Below are positions 1 to 8,106 of a stretch of DNA of 64,000 bases, one piece after another. Both the position numbers and the translations under genes were made by a program. The stretch is from Gehongia tenuis (lineage in GTDB: Bacteria; Bacillota; Clostridia; Christensenellales; NSJ-53), in contig NZ_JACRSR010000001.1 in NCBI RefSeq assembly GCF_014384795.1, positions 1,116,001 through 1,180,000 of the forward strand, in the 5' to 3' direction. How positions within the stretch are numbered: the stretch's first letter is position 1; each line of letters starts with the position of its first letter. The notes under the pieces are model-generated. The model was given only the letters and a program-made list of their open reading frames with translations, was not told the origin of the DNA and searched no databases.

Positions 1-28
1 ACTTTGGACAAAATTACCCTACTCTTCC

Positions 29-57
29 ACTATAGCACCCGTCCTGTGGGGTGTCAA
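29..57 (-). promoter_or_regulatory. Leftward sigma-A promoter leaving the window
   Basis: On the minus strand TTGACA (52-57) is separated by exactly 17 bp from TATAGT (29-34). This would start a transcript near position 22 that runs out of the left edge, so a gene probably begins just outside the window. No other gene is visible in positions 1-116. Confidence 0.6.
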
Positions 58-116
58 GATATGGATTTTTCTGGTAAATTAGAGGTCCCTACCCATCTTT
101 TCATGCCGAATAAGTT

Positions 117-1541
117 TCAGATCTCATCCATCGGGTAGGTGGGACGGGGAATCTTGGTAAAGGGCAGTTTGGCCACGATTTGATAGGAAGCACCGGGGGT
201 GAGACACATAATGGGCAGCTTGGCGTGCTCATCCAGTTCGGGGAAAAGGTAGCCCAGCTTGACCACGATCACGTCGTAGTCGTCCGCATCAAGGCCCGCC
301 CGCCTGAAATATTCCATTTCAGTAAAGGATTCGGCCCGGTCCTCCAGCACCACATCCACGCCGCCGCAGGAAATGGTCACCACATCGCCAAACTTTTCCC
401 CGGTCCGGAAAATAAGGTCACCCTTTGCTTTCACTTTGCCGCAAACCCGGACCTTCTGGCTGTATTCGTCCAGACACGCACCGATATCGATCTCGATATC
501 GTCACCCACATTGTATTTCAGGGCCTTATGGGTGGCTTCAATATCAAAAATGGATGCCAAAAGCACCTTCTTGCCTTTGAGGTCTGCCTTCAGATATTTC
601 TCCAGCATCACAGTGTTGCAGCCGGTGGCTCCCGCCTGAGGATTATCACCGGAGTCGGACACATAAACCGGTCCTTCCGCCTCCTCAATGGAACGCTGGA
701 CCGCATCGTCGGGGCTCAAGGCCAGCACGGCAAACTGGAACTTTTCCTTATTCTCCACCACCAAGTCCCGCAGTTTCTCCGCCTCCCGAAGACACAGTTC
801 ACGGTCCGCTTCCGTTCTTGGCGTGATAGCCACGGCGGCCGTGGAGCAGGGCGTATCGCCCCATACGAAGCCCACCGTATAGGAAGCCATCAAAATGCCC
901 TCCATTTTGTCCAGCTCCCACAACCGCTGGAATACCGATTTCATGGGCTCTTCCGCACCCACCGACTGTTCCCCGCCCACCAGGACGGGAACGCGCACAT
1001 AGACCGGCTCCACTTTGTTGCCCAGCTTGATGCGCTCCAGCAGCGCCTGGGCCGCCGCCTCATCCGTTTCCTGCACGTCCACATGGGGCACCGTGCGGTA
1101 GGCGCGAAGAATATCCGCATATTTGATGTGCTCAGGGCCCACGTTGCCGTGAGGGTCCATGGCCCAGGCAATGGGGATGTCCGGCCCCACCTTGGCACGG
1201 ATCATTTTAAGCAGCGCCAGCTCCGCATGACCGATTTCCTTCACATAGTTGGCGCCATGCAGATGCACCCAGATGCCGTCCAGATCGGGATTGGCATCCA
1301 ACGCATCAGAGATTTTTTTCTCCACAAAATCGTAAACCTCCCGCTCGTTGGTTCCCGAGGGTGAGGCGGTGCAATACACCACGGGCACCAGCTCGCATCC
1401 CGCGTCCTGAAACACCTTTGTGGCTTTGTGAACCAATTTAAGTAGATCTTCTCCCTCTTTAACCACATAATCGGATAGTTTTGTGGTCAGCGGTGTGAAT
1501 GTGTTGGATTCATGGGAATACTGCGCCATTAAAATCTTCAA
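117..1541 (-). CDS. M81 family metallopeptidase (MlrC-like)
   Basis: A 474-residue protein of the M81/MlrC family, metal-dependent enzymes named after the microcystin-degradation protein MlrC; the real substrate in most bacteria is unknown. It opens with the family signature around AQYSHESNTF and has the long N-terminal MlrC domain followed by the C-terminal domain. I chose the TTG codon at 1541 because AGAGGTG lies 6 nt upstream and translation then begins MKILMAQYSHE, the usual family N-terminus; an ATG at 1595 is in frame but has no ribosome site and lies inside the operator region. It has its own promoter with two operator palindromes and appears to be monocistronic. Family assignment is firm, substrate unknown. 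Confidence 0.9.
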   Translation of the reverse strand: MKILMAQYSHESNTFTPLTTKLSDYVVKEGEDLLKLVHKATKVFQDAGCELVPVVYCTASPSGTNEREVYDFVEKKISDALDANPDLDGIWVHLHGANYVKEIGHAELALLKMIRAKVGPDIPIAWAMDPHGNVGPEHIKYADILRAYRTVPHVDVQETDEAAAQALLERIKLGNKVEPVYVRVPVLVGGEQSVGAEEPMKSVFQRLWELDKMEGILMASYTVGFVWGDTPCSTAAVAITPRTEADRELCLREAEKLRDLVVENKEKFQFAVLALSPDDAVQRSIEEAEGPVYVSDSGDNPQAGATGCNTVMLEKYLKADLKGKKVLLASIFDIEATHKALKYNVGDDIEIDIGACLDEYSQKVRVCGKVKAKGDLIFRTGEKFGDVVTISCGGVDVVLEDRAESFTEMEYFRRAGLDADDYDVIVVKLGYLFPELDEHAKLPIMCLTPGASYQIVAKLPFTKIPRPTYPMDEI

Positions 1542-1557
1542 ACAAAACACCTCTTTA

Positions 1558-1611
1558 ATACAAATTTGTATCTTACGATTCACTATACCATACATTTTTG
1601 TATGTTGTCAA
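1558..1611 (-). promoter_or_regulatory. Promoter with two palindromic operators for the M81 gene
   Basis: Minus-strand TTGACA (1606-1611), 18 bp spacer, TATAGT (1582-1587). The spacer holds the palindrome CATACA-TTTT-TGTATG (1589-1604). A second, perfect 14-bp palindrome ATACAAATTTGTAT lies at 1558-1571, at and just after the expected start of transcription. The two 14-bp cores differ at only two central positions and their centres are 32 bp apart, about three helical turns. This is the layout of a dimeric repressor binding twice; GntR-type proteins bind similar sites, but no such regulator is in the window. Confidence 0.75.
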
Positions 1612-1733
1612 TATGCATCCTATTTTAGCAAGTAAACATTTTCTTGCAAGGATAACATCACTGGAAATACCCTAAATATAAAAAAATGATGTGGGCTTGG
1701 TTGTTGAATACCCATGCTTCCATCCATAATATC

Positions 1734-1762
1734 TTGAAATATTCTTTATTTTATGCTAAAAT
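1734..1762 (+). promoter_or_regulatory. Promoter for the O-antigen ligase-like gene
   Basis: TTGAAA (1734-1739), 17 bp, TAAAAT (1757-1762), with TG one base before the -10. It lies in a very AT-rich 250-bp intergenic stretch, where chance matches are more likely. A further TATAAT-like sequence near 1785 is also possible. Confidence 0.5.
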
Positions 1763-1857
1763 TTATATTTATAGATGTATTTTATAATGCATTAAAGCCA
1801 AAGTATATACGCATAAGTAATGCAGTGGCATAAAAATATTTTTTGAGGTACTGTGCG

Positions 1858-3147
1858 ATGAGAAGATTTTTGGGGTCAAATATCCCCCTGCTCTTTTTTA
1901 TAGGTTTAATTCTTTTTCAGACTTTTACGTCAAGATTTATAGGAGATTTTATTTCTATTCCATCATCAGTAACCAAAGCTCTCACTCTTTTGACTTATGT
2001 ACTATTTGTGATTCCAATAATAATAAAGTTATTCCTAGATATTCGATCCCGTAATTTTGATATGTCTGTGCTTCTATATTATGCTTTCGTAGTATACTAT
2101 ATAATTCTATGTGTATACCGGTATGTTAATCATATGGAAGTTAAGGATAATCTGTATTATACAATTATTTTGTTAGGATCATTTTCGCTGTTTTCTCTAT
2201 TGTGGAAAGATAATTTCTACAGTTCTGCCGATGTACTCACCGATAATATTTGTAAATTATGCTTCATTATATTACTCTATAGATCCATTTTCTTGATTTT
2301 TTCAGACTATTTTTACTACTCCTTCATTAACGAAATTGCAATTGGCGGCTCGATGCTGCTGTTTTTGCCCATTATAATAAGAAAGTATTCTACTTTCAAT
2401 TTATCAAAACTTGAAAATATTTTTAATTTTATATTACTGAGCGGTATTTTTGTTCTGGTTTTTACGCTTAGTTCTCGCGCAATCTTTTTTTGTCTCCTTG
2501 TTGAAACCGCACTATTTATAATTATCAATCTCAAAAGAAAACGAATTGTTCTACGTATTCTTTCTGCATTAGTGTGTTCGACTGCAATTGTAGCAATATT
2601 ATTCTGTTTTGACGTCGGAGACGTACGATATTCTGTGTATCGAGAGACAGGATTCACAAGCATTTTTCAAAATAATCCATCTTTTTCAGAGCCTGTTCCA
2701 TCGCATCCCTTATCAGAAGATGAGGAGAGAGCTTCCGCTCAAATTGGACGCAGTGATACAATGCGTAAAAGTTTAGCACGCTTAAGTATTGAAAGAGTAA
2801 AAGAGAATCTTTGGTTCGGGACAGGGGATATCTTCTATGCTTATAGTGTTTCCGGTCAAGATTATCAAGTTGCTCCCCATAATTTTATTTTAGCAACGCT
2901 GAACTGTTACGGTTTAGTTGGTTTAATCATAATTGCAGCTCTTATGATCGTTACACTAATTCAGACTGGGTTATTAAAATTCCGTGGATTACGTGATTTT
3001 CTAACGTATAAATCCACATATATTGTTACTTTATTATTGTTTCTCGGATTAAGCTTATTACAGGCAACCGCTTATGACGTATTGCTTATGCCGCTGCTTT
3101 TCGTGGTAACAGCCATATATGCAAAATCTGAAAATTACAATATATAA
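1858..3147 (+). CDS. O-antigen ligase/polymerase-like membrane protein
   Basis: A 429-residue integral membrane protein with about ten hydrophobic segments and one long extracytoplasmic loop (about residues 265-345). The loop ends in a PHNF motif followed by an N-C-Y-G-L-V-G-L stretch, the pattern of the Wzy/WaaL O-antigen ligase family, which polymerises or transfers surface polysaccharide. The start is the ATG at 1858 with GAGGT 8 nt upstream; a TTG at 1843 overlaps that ribosome site. The gene is strikingly AT-rich in sequence and codon choice compared with everything around it, stands alone between unrelated genes, and no glycan cluster is nearby. Transfer from a low-GC donor is a reasonable inference. 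The exact reaction cannot be told. Confidence 0.75.
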   Translation: MRRFLGSNIPLLFFIGLILFQTFTSRFIGDFISIPSSVTKALTLLTYVLFVIPIIIKLFLDIRSRNFDMSVLLYYAFVVYYIILCVYRYVNHMEVKDNLYYTIILLGSFSLFSLLWKDNFYSSADVLTDNICKLCFIILLYRSIFLIFSDYFYYSFINEIAIGGSMLLFLPIIIRKYSTFNLSKLENIFNFILLSGIFVLVFTLSSRAIFFCLLVETALFIIINLKRKRIVLRILSALVCSTAIVAILFCFDVGDVRYSVYRETGFTSIFQNNPSFSEPVPSHPLSEDEERASAQIGRSDTMRKSLARLSIERVKENLWFGTGDIFYAYSVSGQDYQVAPHNFILATLNCYGLVGLIIIAALMIVTLIQTGLLKFRGLRDFLTYKSTYIVTLLLFLGLSLLQATAYDVLLMPLLFVVTAIYAKSENYNI

Positions 3148-3211
3148 GGTTACATCTCCCAATGGCCAAGTTTTTCTTAGGCATGGGTGGAGAAAGATTC
3201 GCGGTTGACTA

Positions 3212-3240
3212 TTGACAAGGGCCTTTAAGGCATCTAATAT
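3212..3240 (+). promoter_or_regulatory. Strong promoter for the Gfo/Idh/MocA gene
   Basis: TTGACA (3212-3217), 17 bp, TAATAT (3235-3240): a near-perfect sigma-A promoter 65 bp upstream of the start codon. Confidence 0.8.
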
Positions 3241-3275
3241 AGGTTTTGTGGACTACAAAAAATAATGAAAGGAAA

Positions 3276-3294
3276 GAATTCCTATATGGAATTC
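3276..3294 (+). promoter_or_regulatory. Inverted repeat in the 5' leader of the Gfo/Idh/MocA gene
   Basis: GAATTCC-TATAT-GGAATTC, a 7-bp perfect inverted repeat with a 5-nt spacer, ends 10 nt before the ATG and just ahead of the GGGTG ribosome site. It could be an operator or a short RNA hairpin. Confidence 0.45.
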
Positions 3295-3304
3295 GGGTGA
3301 TGAA

Positions 3305-4399
3305 ATGGAAAAGTTTCGTATTGCTATCATTGGTACCGGCGGAATCGCCCACAAACATGCTACGGCTTACCTGGAGATGCCCGATGTGGAGATCGTTGCT
3401 GGATCGGATATCGTTCCTGGCAAAGCGAGGGCTTTCCTCGATGAATTTGGCCTTGAAAATGCAAAGGCTTTTGAGAACACGCAGGAGATGCTGGATGCGA
3501 TCAAACCCGATGCTGTGAGCGTTTGCACTTACAATTCCACCCATGCGGAGTGTGCTATTCAGGCCATGCGCGCCGGATGTGACGTTCTTTTGGAGAAGCC
3601 GATGACCATCACCCTGGAGGATGCTATTGCGATCCGCAAGGTTGAGAAGGAGACCGGAAAACTGCTCACCGTCGGTTTCCAGCCCCGCTATGACGGTCGT
3701 ATGCGCAAGATCAAGGAAATTGTGCAAAGCGGCGTTCTGGGCAAAGTCTACTACGTGCAGACCGGTGGCGGCCGCTGGCGCGGTATTCCCGGCAGCACCT
3801 TCATCGAGAAGCGTTATGCCGGCGTGGGCTGCCTTGCCGATATTGGCTGCTACTCCTTGGATATGGTGCTCAACGCGCTGGGTTATCCCAAGCCTCTCAC
3901 CGTTTCCGCCACCGCTTTCAATTATTTTGGTACTAATCCCAAGTATAATAAGCCCGAGGACGCAGCCCGCTTCAACGTGGACGACTTCTGCGGCGCTTTC
4001 ATTCGCCTGGAAGGCGGCATCACCCTAGATTTCCGTACTGCCTGGGCCATGCATATGGACACCACCGGCGCCACCATCTTCCTTGGCACCGATGCCGGTC
4101 TCAAAGTGGAGCCCGCTGGCACTGAGTCCCATTACGGCGGTGCCTGGGATGGCAGCTGCGGCCCTGTAACCTTGTTCCATGACAAGTTCGATGAGCCCAC
4201 CAGCACGCCCATTCCCCTCCATGATCTGAAGGAGGACCGGTTCTATCTCAAGTGCCGTTCCTTTGTGGATGCGGTTAAGGAGAATCTTCCCGCCCCCATC
4301 CCCACCTCCCAGATCATCTACAATCAGGCGATCATCGATGGCATCATTCGTTCCAACGAGTCTGGCCACGAGGTCACCATTGAGATCCCTGAGATCTAA
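3305..4399 (+). CDS. Gfo/Idh/MocA family NAD(P)-dependent oxidoreductase
   Basis: A 364-residue cytosolic dehydrogenase of the Gfo/Idh/MocA family, which oxidises or reduces sugars, inositols and related compounds. The N-terminal Rossmann fold shows GTGGIA at residues 10-15 and the conserved E-K-P motif near residue 97; the C-terminal part is the usual substrate-binding domain. It starts at the ATG at 3305 behind GGGTG. It is a single-gene unit with its own promoter upstream and a strong terminator 12 nt after the stop, so the neighbours do not indicate the substrate. Confidence 0.9.
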   Translation: MEKFRIAIIGTGGIAHKHATAYLEMPDVEIVAGSDIVPGKARAFLDEFGLENAKAFENTQEMLDAIKPDAVSVCTYNSTHAECAIQAMRAGCDVLLEKPMTITLEDAIAIRKVEKETGKLLTVGFQPRYDGRMRKIKEIVQSGVLGKVYYVQTGGGRWRGIPGSTFIEKRYAGVGCLADIGCYSLDMVLNALGYPKPLTVSATAFNYFGTNPKYNKPEDAARFNVDDFCGAFIRLEGGITLDFRTAWAMHMDTTGATIFLGTDAGLKVEPAGTESHYGGAWDGSCGPVTLFHDKFDEPTSTPIPLHDLKEDRFYLKCRSFVDAVKENLPAPIPTSQIIYNQAIIDGIIRSNESGHEVTIEIPEI

Positions 4400-4410
4400 T
4401 CTTAACTCTC

Positions 4411-4440
4411 AAAAGCGGCTGGAAACACCAGCCGCTTTTT
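4411..4440 (+). terminator. Rho-independent terminator of the Gfo/Idh/MocA gene
   Basis: A 9-bp stem AGCGGCTGG / CCAGCCGCT (4414-4422 with 4428-4436), 5-nt loop, flanked by AAA and a T run. Confidence 0.9.
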
Positions 4441-4444
4441 GCAT

Positions 4445-4476
4445 GCAAAAAGGCCCGCTCCGAAGAGTGGGCCTTT
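4445..4476 (-). terminator. Terminator of the thiamine operon
   Basis: Reading leftwards, AAAGGCCCACTC-TTCG-GAGCGGGCCTTT (4449-4476) is followed by more T residues. The loop is a TTCG tetraloop closed by C-G. It lies just after the last HAD gene and ends the minus-strand transcript. Confidence 0.9.
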
Positions 4477-4484
4477 CGTATTAT

Positions 4485-5141
4485 CTATCCTTCGCTCTTG
4501 CAAGCTTTGAGGTATTCCAAAGCTTCATCAAGATCCTTTACCTTTTTAAAGAGTCTCGCTTCCGCCCGCGCCTCCAGGTCAACCAGATCCGGCACGCCGA
4601 AGACGGCCATACCCGCTGCTGCCGCCGATAAAACCCCATTGGTTGAATCCTCAAAGGCAACGCCGTGCTTGGGATCAATGCCTAGTTTTGCCGCAGCCTT
4701 GAGATAGATTTCCGGGCTGGGCTTGCCCGCGGTGATTTCATTTCCACAGGTGAGCTCGGTCATATAGGGCAGAATACCGCTGTTTTGAAGCAGCAGCTCC
4801 ACGATGTAACGATTGGACGAGGTAACCGTGACCGCTGGAATGTTCTCGGCCTTCAGCCAATTTAGAAGCTTCATGAGTCCAGGCTTTATATCCACACCCT
4901 GGCGGTAAAGCTCAAGCTCAATTTCCTCCACCCGATCGTTGACCGGACGGACATCCATGTTCCACCGGGCTTTCAGATACTCGATCGTATCCTTCTGATT
5001 CCGCCCCAAAAGCAGGCACGCGTCCTCCCAACTCATCTCCCGGCCCGCCTCTTTCGCCGCCATCTGCCAAGCTTTAAGATTGATGGTTTCCGTATCCAGC
5101 ATCAGGCCGTCCATGTCAAAGAAAGCCCCTTCAATCCTCAT
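4485..5141 (-). CDS. HAD superfamily phosphatase (beta-phosphoglucomutase-like)
   Basis: A 218-residue haloacid dehalogenase-type hydrolase of the subfamily with an alpha-helical cap. All four motifs are visible: D-M-D-G (nucleophile Asp) near residue 9, T-S-S-N near residue 107, the lysine of GKPSPE near 139, and E-D-S-T-N-G near 163. Such enzymes remove phosphate from small metabolites or isomerise sugar phosphates. It lies 16 nt after the preceding HAD gene and before the operon terminator, so it is probably the last gene of the thiamine operon. The substrate cannot be told from sequence. Confidence 0.85.
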   Translation of the reverse strand: MRIEGAFFDMDGLMLDTETINLKAWQMAAKEAGREMSWEDACLLLGRNQKDTIEYLKARWNMDVRPVNDRVEEIELELYRQGVDIKPGLMKLLNWLKAENIPAVTVTSSNRYIVELLLQNSGILPYMTELTCGNEITAGKPSPEIYLKAAAKLGIDPKHGVAFEDSTNGVLSAAAAGMAVFGVPDLVDLEARAEARLFKKVKDLDEALEYLKACKSEG

Positions 5142-5157
5142 ATCCTTCCCCCTTCAT

Positions 5158-5823
5158 CTATGAAAATAGACGGGCAATTTGTGCCACGGTCAACCCGTCC
5201 CAATGCGTAACAAACAAATCCCCTTCCCGGCGCAGTCTTGCCTCGTTGGCGGCATTCTTTTCATCGAACACACCCACAAATTTCATGCCCGCTTTGCGCA
5301 CCGCGTCAAGCGTGCCATAGCTGTCCTCAAAAACGGCGCATTCGGAGGGTAAAACACCCATGGCTTTGGCACACAATTCATAAATCCAGGGATCGCGCTT
5401 ATTCATACGCAATTCATCGGCATAGAATACGGGGTTGAGAAGGAAAGAAAGCTGCAGATGCTCCAAAGCCGCCTCGGCCAGATCGCGCATGCAGGTGGTG
5501 GCCACCGATAAACGAATATCGGCCGCCTTAAGCGCCCGGATAAAGTTGCTGGCGCCCTCCTTCTCCACCACCTCTTCGGCGTATTGGCGGCGTGCTTCTT
5601 CGCACCATGCCGTCTGGATCTCCTCGGGACTTTCGGCGAGGCCATACAGCGTTTTCACATAGTTTGAAGATTCAGTGAAGGTCATACCCGCCACCTCATT
5701 CATGAGACCGGGCTCGAGTGCAAACCCCTTTCCCCTAAGAAAGTTTGGCAGAACATGATCCCACACCGTCATAGAATCCAAGACCGTGCCATCCAAGTCA
5801 AAGATCGCGCCCCGAAAAGCCAT
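5158..5823 (-). CDS. HAD superfamily phosphatase in the thiamine operon
   Basis: A 221-residue HAD hydrolase with nucleophile motif D-L-D-G-T near residue 9, a T-T-C motif II near 107, the catalytic Lys near 141 and E-D-S motif IV near 161. The ATG at 5823 is preferred (GGGAG 7 nt upstream); a longer frame reaches 5853 but overlaps thiE. It follows thiE by 11 nt, so it is co-transcribed with TMP synthesis. Inference: it may be the thiamine-phosphate phosphatase needed where TMP is converted to thiamine before pyrophosphorylation, but no residue proves this. Confidence 0.85.
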   Translation of the reverse strand: MAFRGAIFDLDGTVLDSMTVWDHVLPNFLRGKGFALEPGLMNEVAGMTFTESSNYVKTLYGLAESPEEIQTAWCEEARRQYAEEVVEKEGASNFIRALKAADIRLSVATTCMRDLAEAALEHLQLSFLLNPVFYADELRMNKRDPWIYELCAKAMGVLPSECAVFEDSYGTLDAVRKAGMKFVGVFDEKNAANEARLRREGDLFVTHWDGLTVAQIARLFS

Positions 5824-5834
5824 GGCCGTTCTCC

Positions 5835-6470
5835 CTAAAGACTGTTCGTGCACGCCAGCAGTCTTTCAGCGGCGGCCCGCGGGTCCTTGGCACACATCAA
5901 AGCGGACACCACGGCCACGCCGTCGATATCTGTACCGTAGAGCTTATCAATATTCTTTTCACTGATGCCGCCGATTCCCACCATGGGAATGGGCACCGCA
6001 GCATGAATAGCGGTGAGCATGGCAATGCTGTCCTTAATATTCACCGCATCCTTCTTGGTACTGGTGGGAAACACCGCTCCCACGCCCAGATAGTCCGCCC
6101 CATCGTTGTAGGCGATAACCGCCTCCGCCACGGTGGACGCGGAAACCCCCACCAGTTTCTCCGGTCCCATCAGCCGGCGCACCACCGCGGCCGGAAGGTC
6201 GCTTTGCCCCACATGAACGCCCGCCGCATCCACAGCAAGGGCGATATCCAGCCGGTCGTTGATGATAAGAGGCACATGATAGCGATCCGTAAGCGACTTC
6301 ATCTTCAATGCCGTTTGATAAAAGGCCAGGGACCCCAGATCCTTTTCCCGAAGCTGGACCATGGTCACGCCGCCCTGCAGTGCCCTTTCCACCTGGCTGA
6401 ACAGATTTTCCCGGGGGCACAGCTCGCTGTCCGTGACCAAATATAGAGCGTAGTTATACGGTATCCTCAT
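5835..6470 (-). CDS. thiE: Thiamine-phosphate synthase
   Basis: A 211-residue TIM-barrel enzyme that joins HMP pyrophosphate and thiazole phosphate to make thiamine monophosphate. Family marks include LYLVTD at the start, V-Q-L-R-E-K in the first third, and the glycine-rich phosphate-binding strands G-V-G-A-V-F-P-T and G-I-G-G-I near the C-terminus. The ATG at 6470 has AGAGGG 7 nt upstream and lies 17 nt inside the end of thiM, suggesting translational coupling. Length matches the family. Confidence 0.95.
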   Translation of the reverse strand: MRIPYNYALYLVTDSELCPRENLFSQVERALQGGVTMVQLREKDLGSLAFYQTALKMKSLTDRYHVPLIINDRLDIALAVDAAGVHVGQSDLPAAVVRRLMGPEKLVGVSASTVAEAVIAYNDGADYLGVGAVFPTSTKKDAVNIKDSIAMLTAIHAAVPIPMVGIGGISEKNIDKLYGTDIDGVAVVSALMCAKDPRAAAERLLACTNSL

Positions 6471-7299
6471 AGACTTTCCCTCTTTCCAGAAGCGTTGAGG
6501 CATCCATGGCAAAGATGGCGTCGAATAGTTTTTGCTGGAAGGTGCCCACGCCCGCGCCCAGAGTCATGACGGCTTCATAGGCCATCTCCCCCGCGATACC
6601 CATGGCTGCGGTCGCTCCAATGGCGGCGGCAAGATAGCCCTCCTTGCCGGCAGCGGCGGCATAAGCCGCCGTCATGGTGCTCAGCATGCAGCCGGTGCCG
6701 GTGACATAGGCCATCATGGAATGCCCGTTTTCAATATGATACACCCTCCGGCCGTCGGAGACAAGATCCTTCACGCCGGTGGCAACCACCACAGCGTTCA
6801 AATCCTTGGCGATATCCCGCAGCATTTTGGCCGAGGTTCCAATCCCCGCGCTGTCCTCGGCGGCCGCATCCACCCCCTTGGTGGAAGCGGCAAGTCCGCC
6901 CAAGGTACGGACTTCCGACATATTGCCCCGAATAATATCCGGTTTTACTTCCTTTAAAATCCTCTCCGCTGTGCGGTTGCGCAAGGAGGTAGCTCCCGCG
7001 CCCACCGGGTCGAAGATTACCGGCGTGCCCAGGGACTTCGCTTTTTTGCCCGCAAGCACCATGGCTTCCACGTTGTCCACCGTGCCGATATTGAGCACCA
7101 GCGCCTTGGCAAAGGACGCCACCTCCTCCACCTCCGCAACGTTTTGCGCCATGATGGGGGAAGCTCCGCAAGCGAGTACGATGTTCGCACAGCCGTTGAC
7201 CGTCACATAATTGGTGATGCAATGCACGATGGGCTTGAGACCAGGGATGGCCTGAAGTATCCGGCCAGCGTTCTGCAGCATGATCCTATCCTTATCCAT
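6454..7299 (-). CDS. thiM: Hydroxyethylthiazole kinase
   Basis: A 281-residue ribokinase-fold kinase that phosphorylates 4-methyl-5-(2-hydroxyethyl)thiazole, the salvage route to the thiazole half of thiamine. It contains the ThiM signature H-C-I-T-N-Y-V near residue 26, D-P-V-G-A-G-A in the middle, and G-T-G-C-M-L-S near residue 205, the anion hole of the kinase. It starts 3 nt after the thiD stop, with GGGAGG 8 nt upstream. Its presence beside thiW, with no thiG, thiH, thiF or thiS in the operon, points to thiazole salvage. Confidence 0.95.
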   Translation of the reverse strand: MDKDRIMLQNAGRILQAIPGLKPIVHCITNYVTVNGCANIVLACGASPIMAQNVAEVEEVASFAKALVLNIGTVDNVEAMVLAGKKAKSLGTPVIFDPVGAGATSLRNRTAERILKEVKPDIIRGNMSEVRTLGGLAASTKGVDAAAEDSAGIGTSAKMLRDIAKDLNAVVVATGVKDLVSDGRRVYHIENGHSMMAYVTGTGCMLSTMTAAYAAAAGKEGYLAAAIGATAAMGIAGEMAYEAVMTLGAGVGTFQQKLFDAIFAMDASTLLERGKVYEDTV

Positions 7300-7302
7300 C
7301 CT

Positions 7303-8106
7303 TTATGCCTCCCAGCCCATTTTCTGATAGAGTTCGTAAAAATGGTGGGTGGGGCCCACGCCCTTACCCAGCTCGATACCGTGCTCGATGCCAATGGTTA
7401 CGTAAGCCTTAGCCGCCCGCACCGCTTCCTCCATGGAAAAACCTTTGGCCAGATTGGCGGCAATGGCGGAGGAAAGGGTGCAGCCCGTTCCATGGGTGTT
7501 CTTGGTGTCAATCCGTTTGCCGGGGAAGGTGGTAAAAAGTTCGCCGTCGTAAAGCACGTCGGAGGGCTCCCCTGCGAGATGCCCACCCTTGATAAGAACA
7601 TATCTGGCTCCCATGGCCTTGATCCTTTTTGCCGCCTCCTCCACGTCCTCCCGGGTCACAATTCTCATGTCGGCGATGATCTCCGCTTCAGGGATATTGG
7701 GTGTGATCACATAGGCCAGAGGTACCAGCTCCTCAGCCAGTGTACGCACTGCCTCCGGCTTTAAAAGATCATAGCCGCTTTTGGAGACCATCACCGGGTC
7801 AAGTACAATTTTTTCCGGTTTATATTTGCGAAGACGTTCCGCGATCACCCGGATGCTGTCCGCATTGGACACCATGCCGATCTTCACACCGTCCACTTCG
7901 ATGTCGGTGAAGATGGCGTCGATCTCAGCGCCAATGATCTCGGGATCGATGTCCTGCACGGCAAAAACACCTTTTGTATTCTGCGCGGTCACCGCCGCGA
8001 TCACGCTCATGGCATAGCAGCCGTTGGCGGAAAAGGTTTTGATATCCGCCTGAATGCCCGCGCCGCCGCAGCTATCCGAGCCTGCGATGGTTAGAAGTTT
8101 TTTCAT
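7303..8106 (-). CDS. thiD: Hydroxymethylpyrimidine (phosphate) kinase
   Basis: A 267-residue ribokinase-family enzyme that phosphorylates HMP and HMP phosphate to HMP-PP, the substrate of ThiE. Marks: L-T-I-A-G-S-D-S-C-G-G-A-G at the start, L-D-P-V-M near residue 105, and H-G-T-G-C-T-L-S near residue 210. The ATG at 8106 has GGAGG 8 nt upstream; the frame upstream to 8157 overlaps thiW. Its start lies within the last 35 nt of thiW, so the two genes overlap and are probably coupled. Confidence 0.95.
   Translation of the reverse strand: MKKLLTIAGSDSCGGAGIQADIKTFSANGCYAMSVIAAVTAQNTKGVFAVQDIDPEIIGAEIDAIFTDIEVDGVKIGMVSNADSIRVIAERLRKYKPEKIVLDPVMVSKSGYDLLKPEAVRTLAEELVPLAYVITPNIPEAEIIADMRIVTREDVEEAAKRIKAMGARYVLIKGGHLAGEPSDVLYDGELFTTFPGKRIDTKNTHGTGCTLSSAIAANLAKGFSMEEAVRAAKAYVTIGIEHGIELGKGVGPTHHFYELYQKMGWEA

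Noticed and set aside
41..57. GC-rich inverted repeat near the left edge as a terminator for the M81 gene
   Set aside because: The pairing is short and imperfect, has no T tract, and the segment is better explained as the spacer and -35 of a leftward promoter.
180..1364. Long open frame on the plus strand opposite the M81 gene
   Set aside because: It mirrors the codon pattern of the real gene, has a His/Gly-rich composition typical of antisense frames, and lacks a ribosome site.
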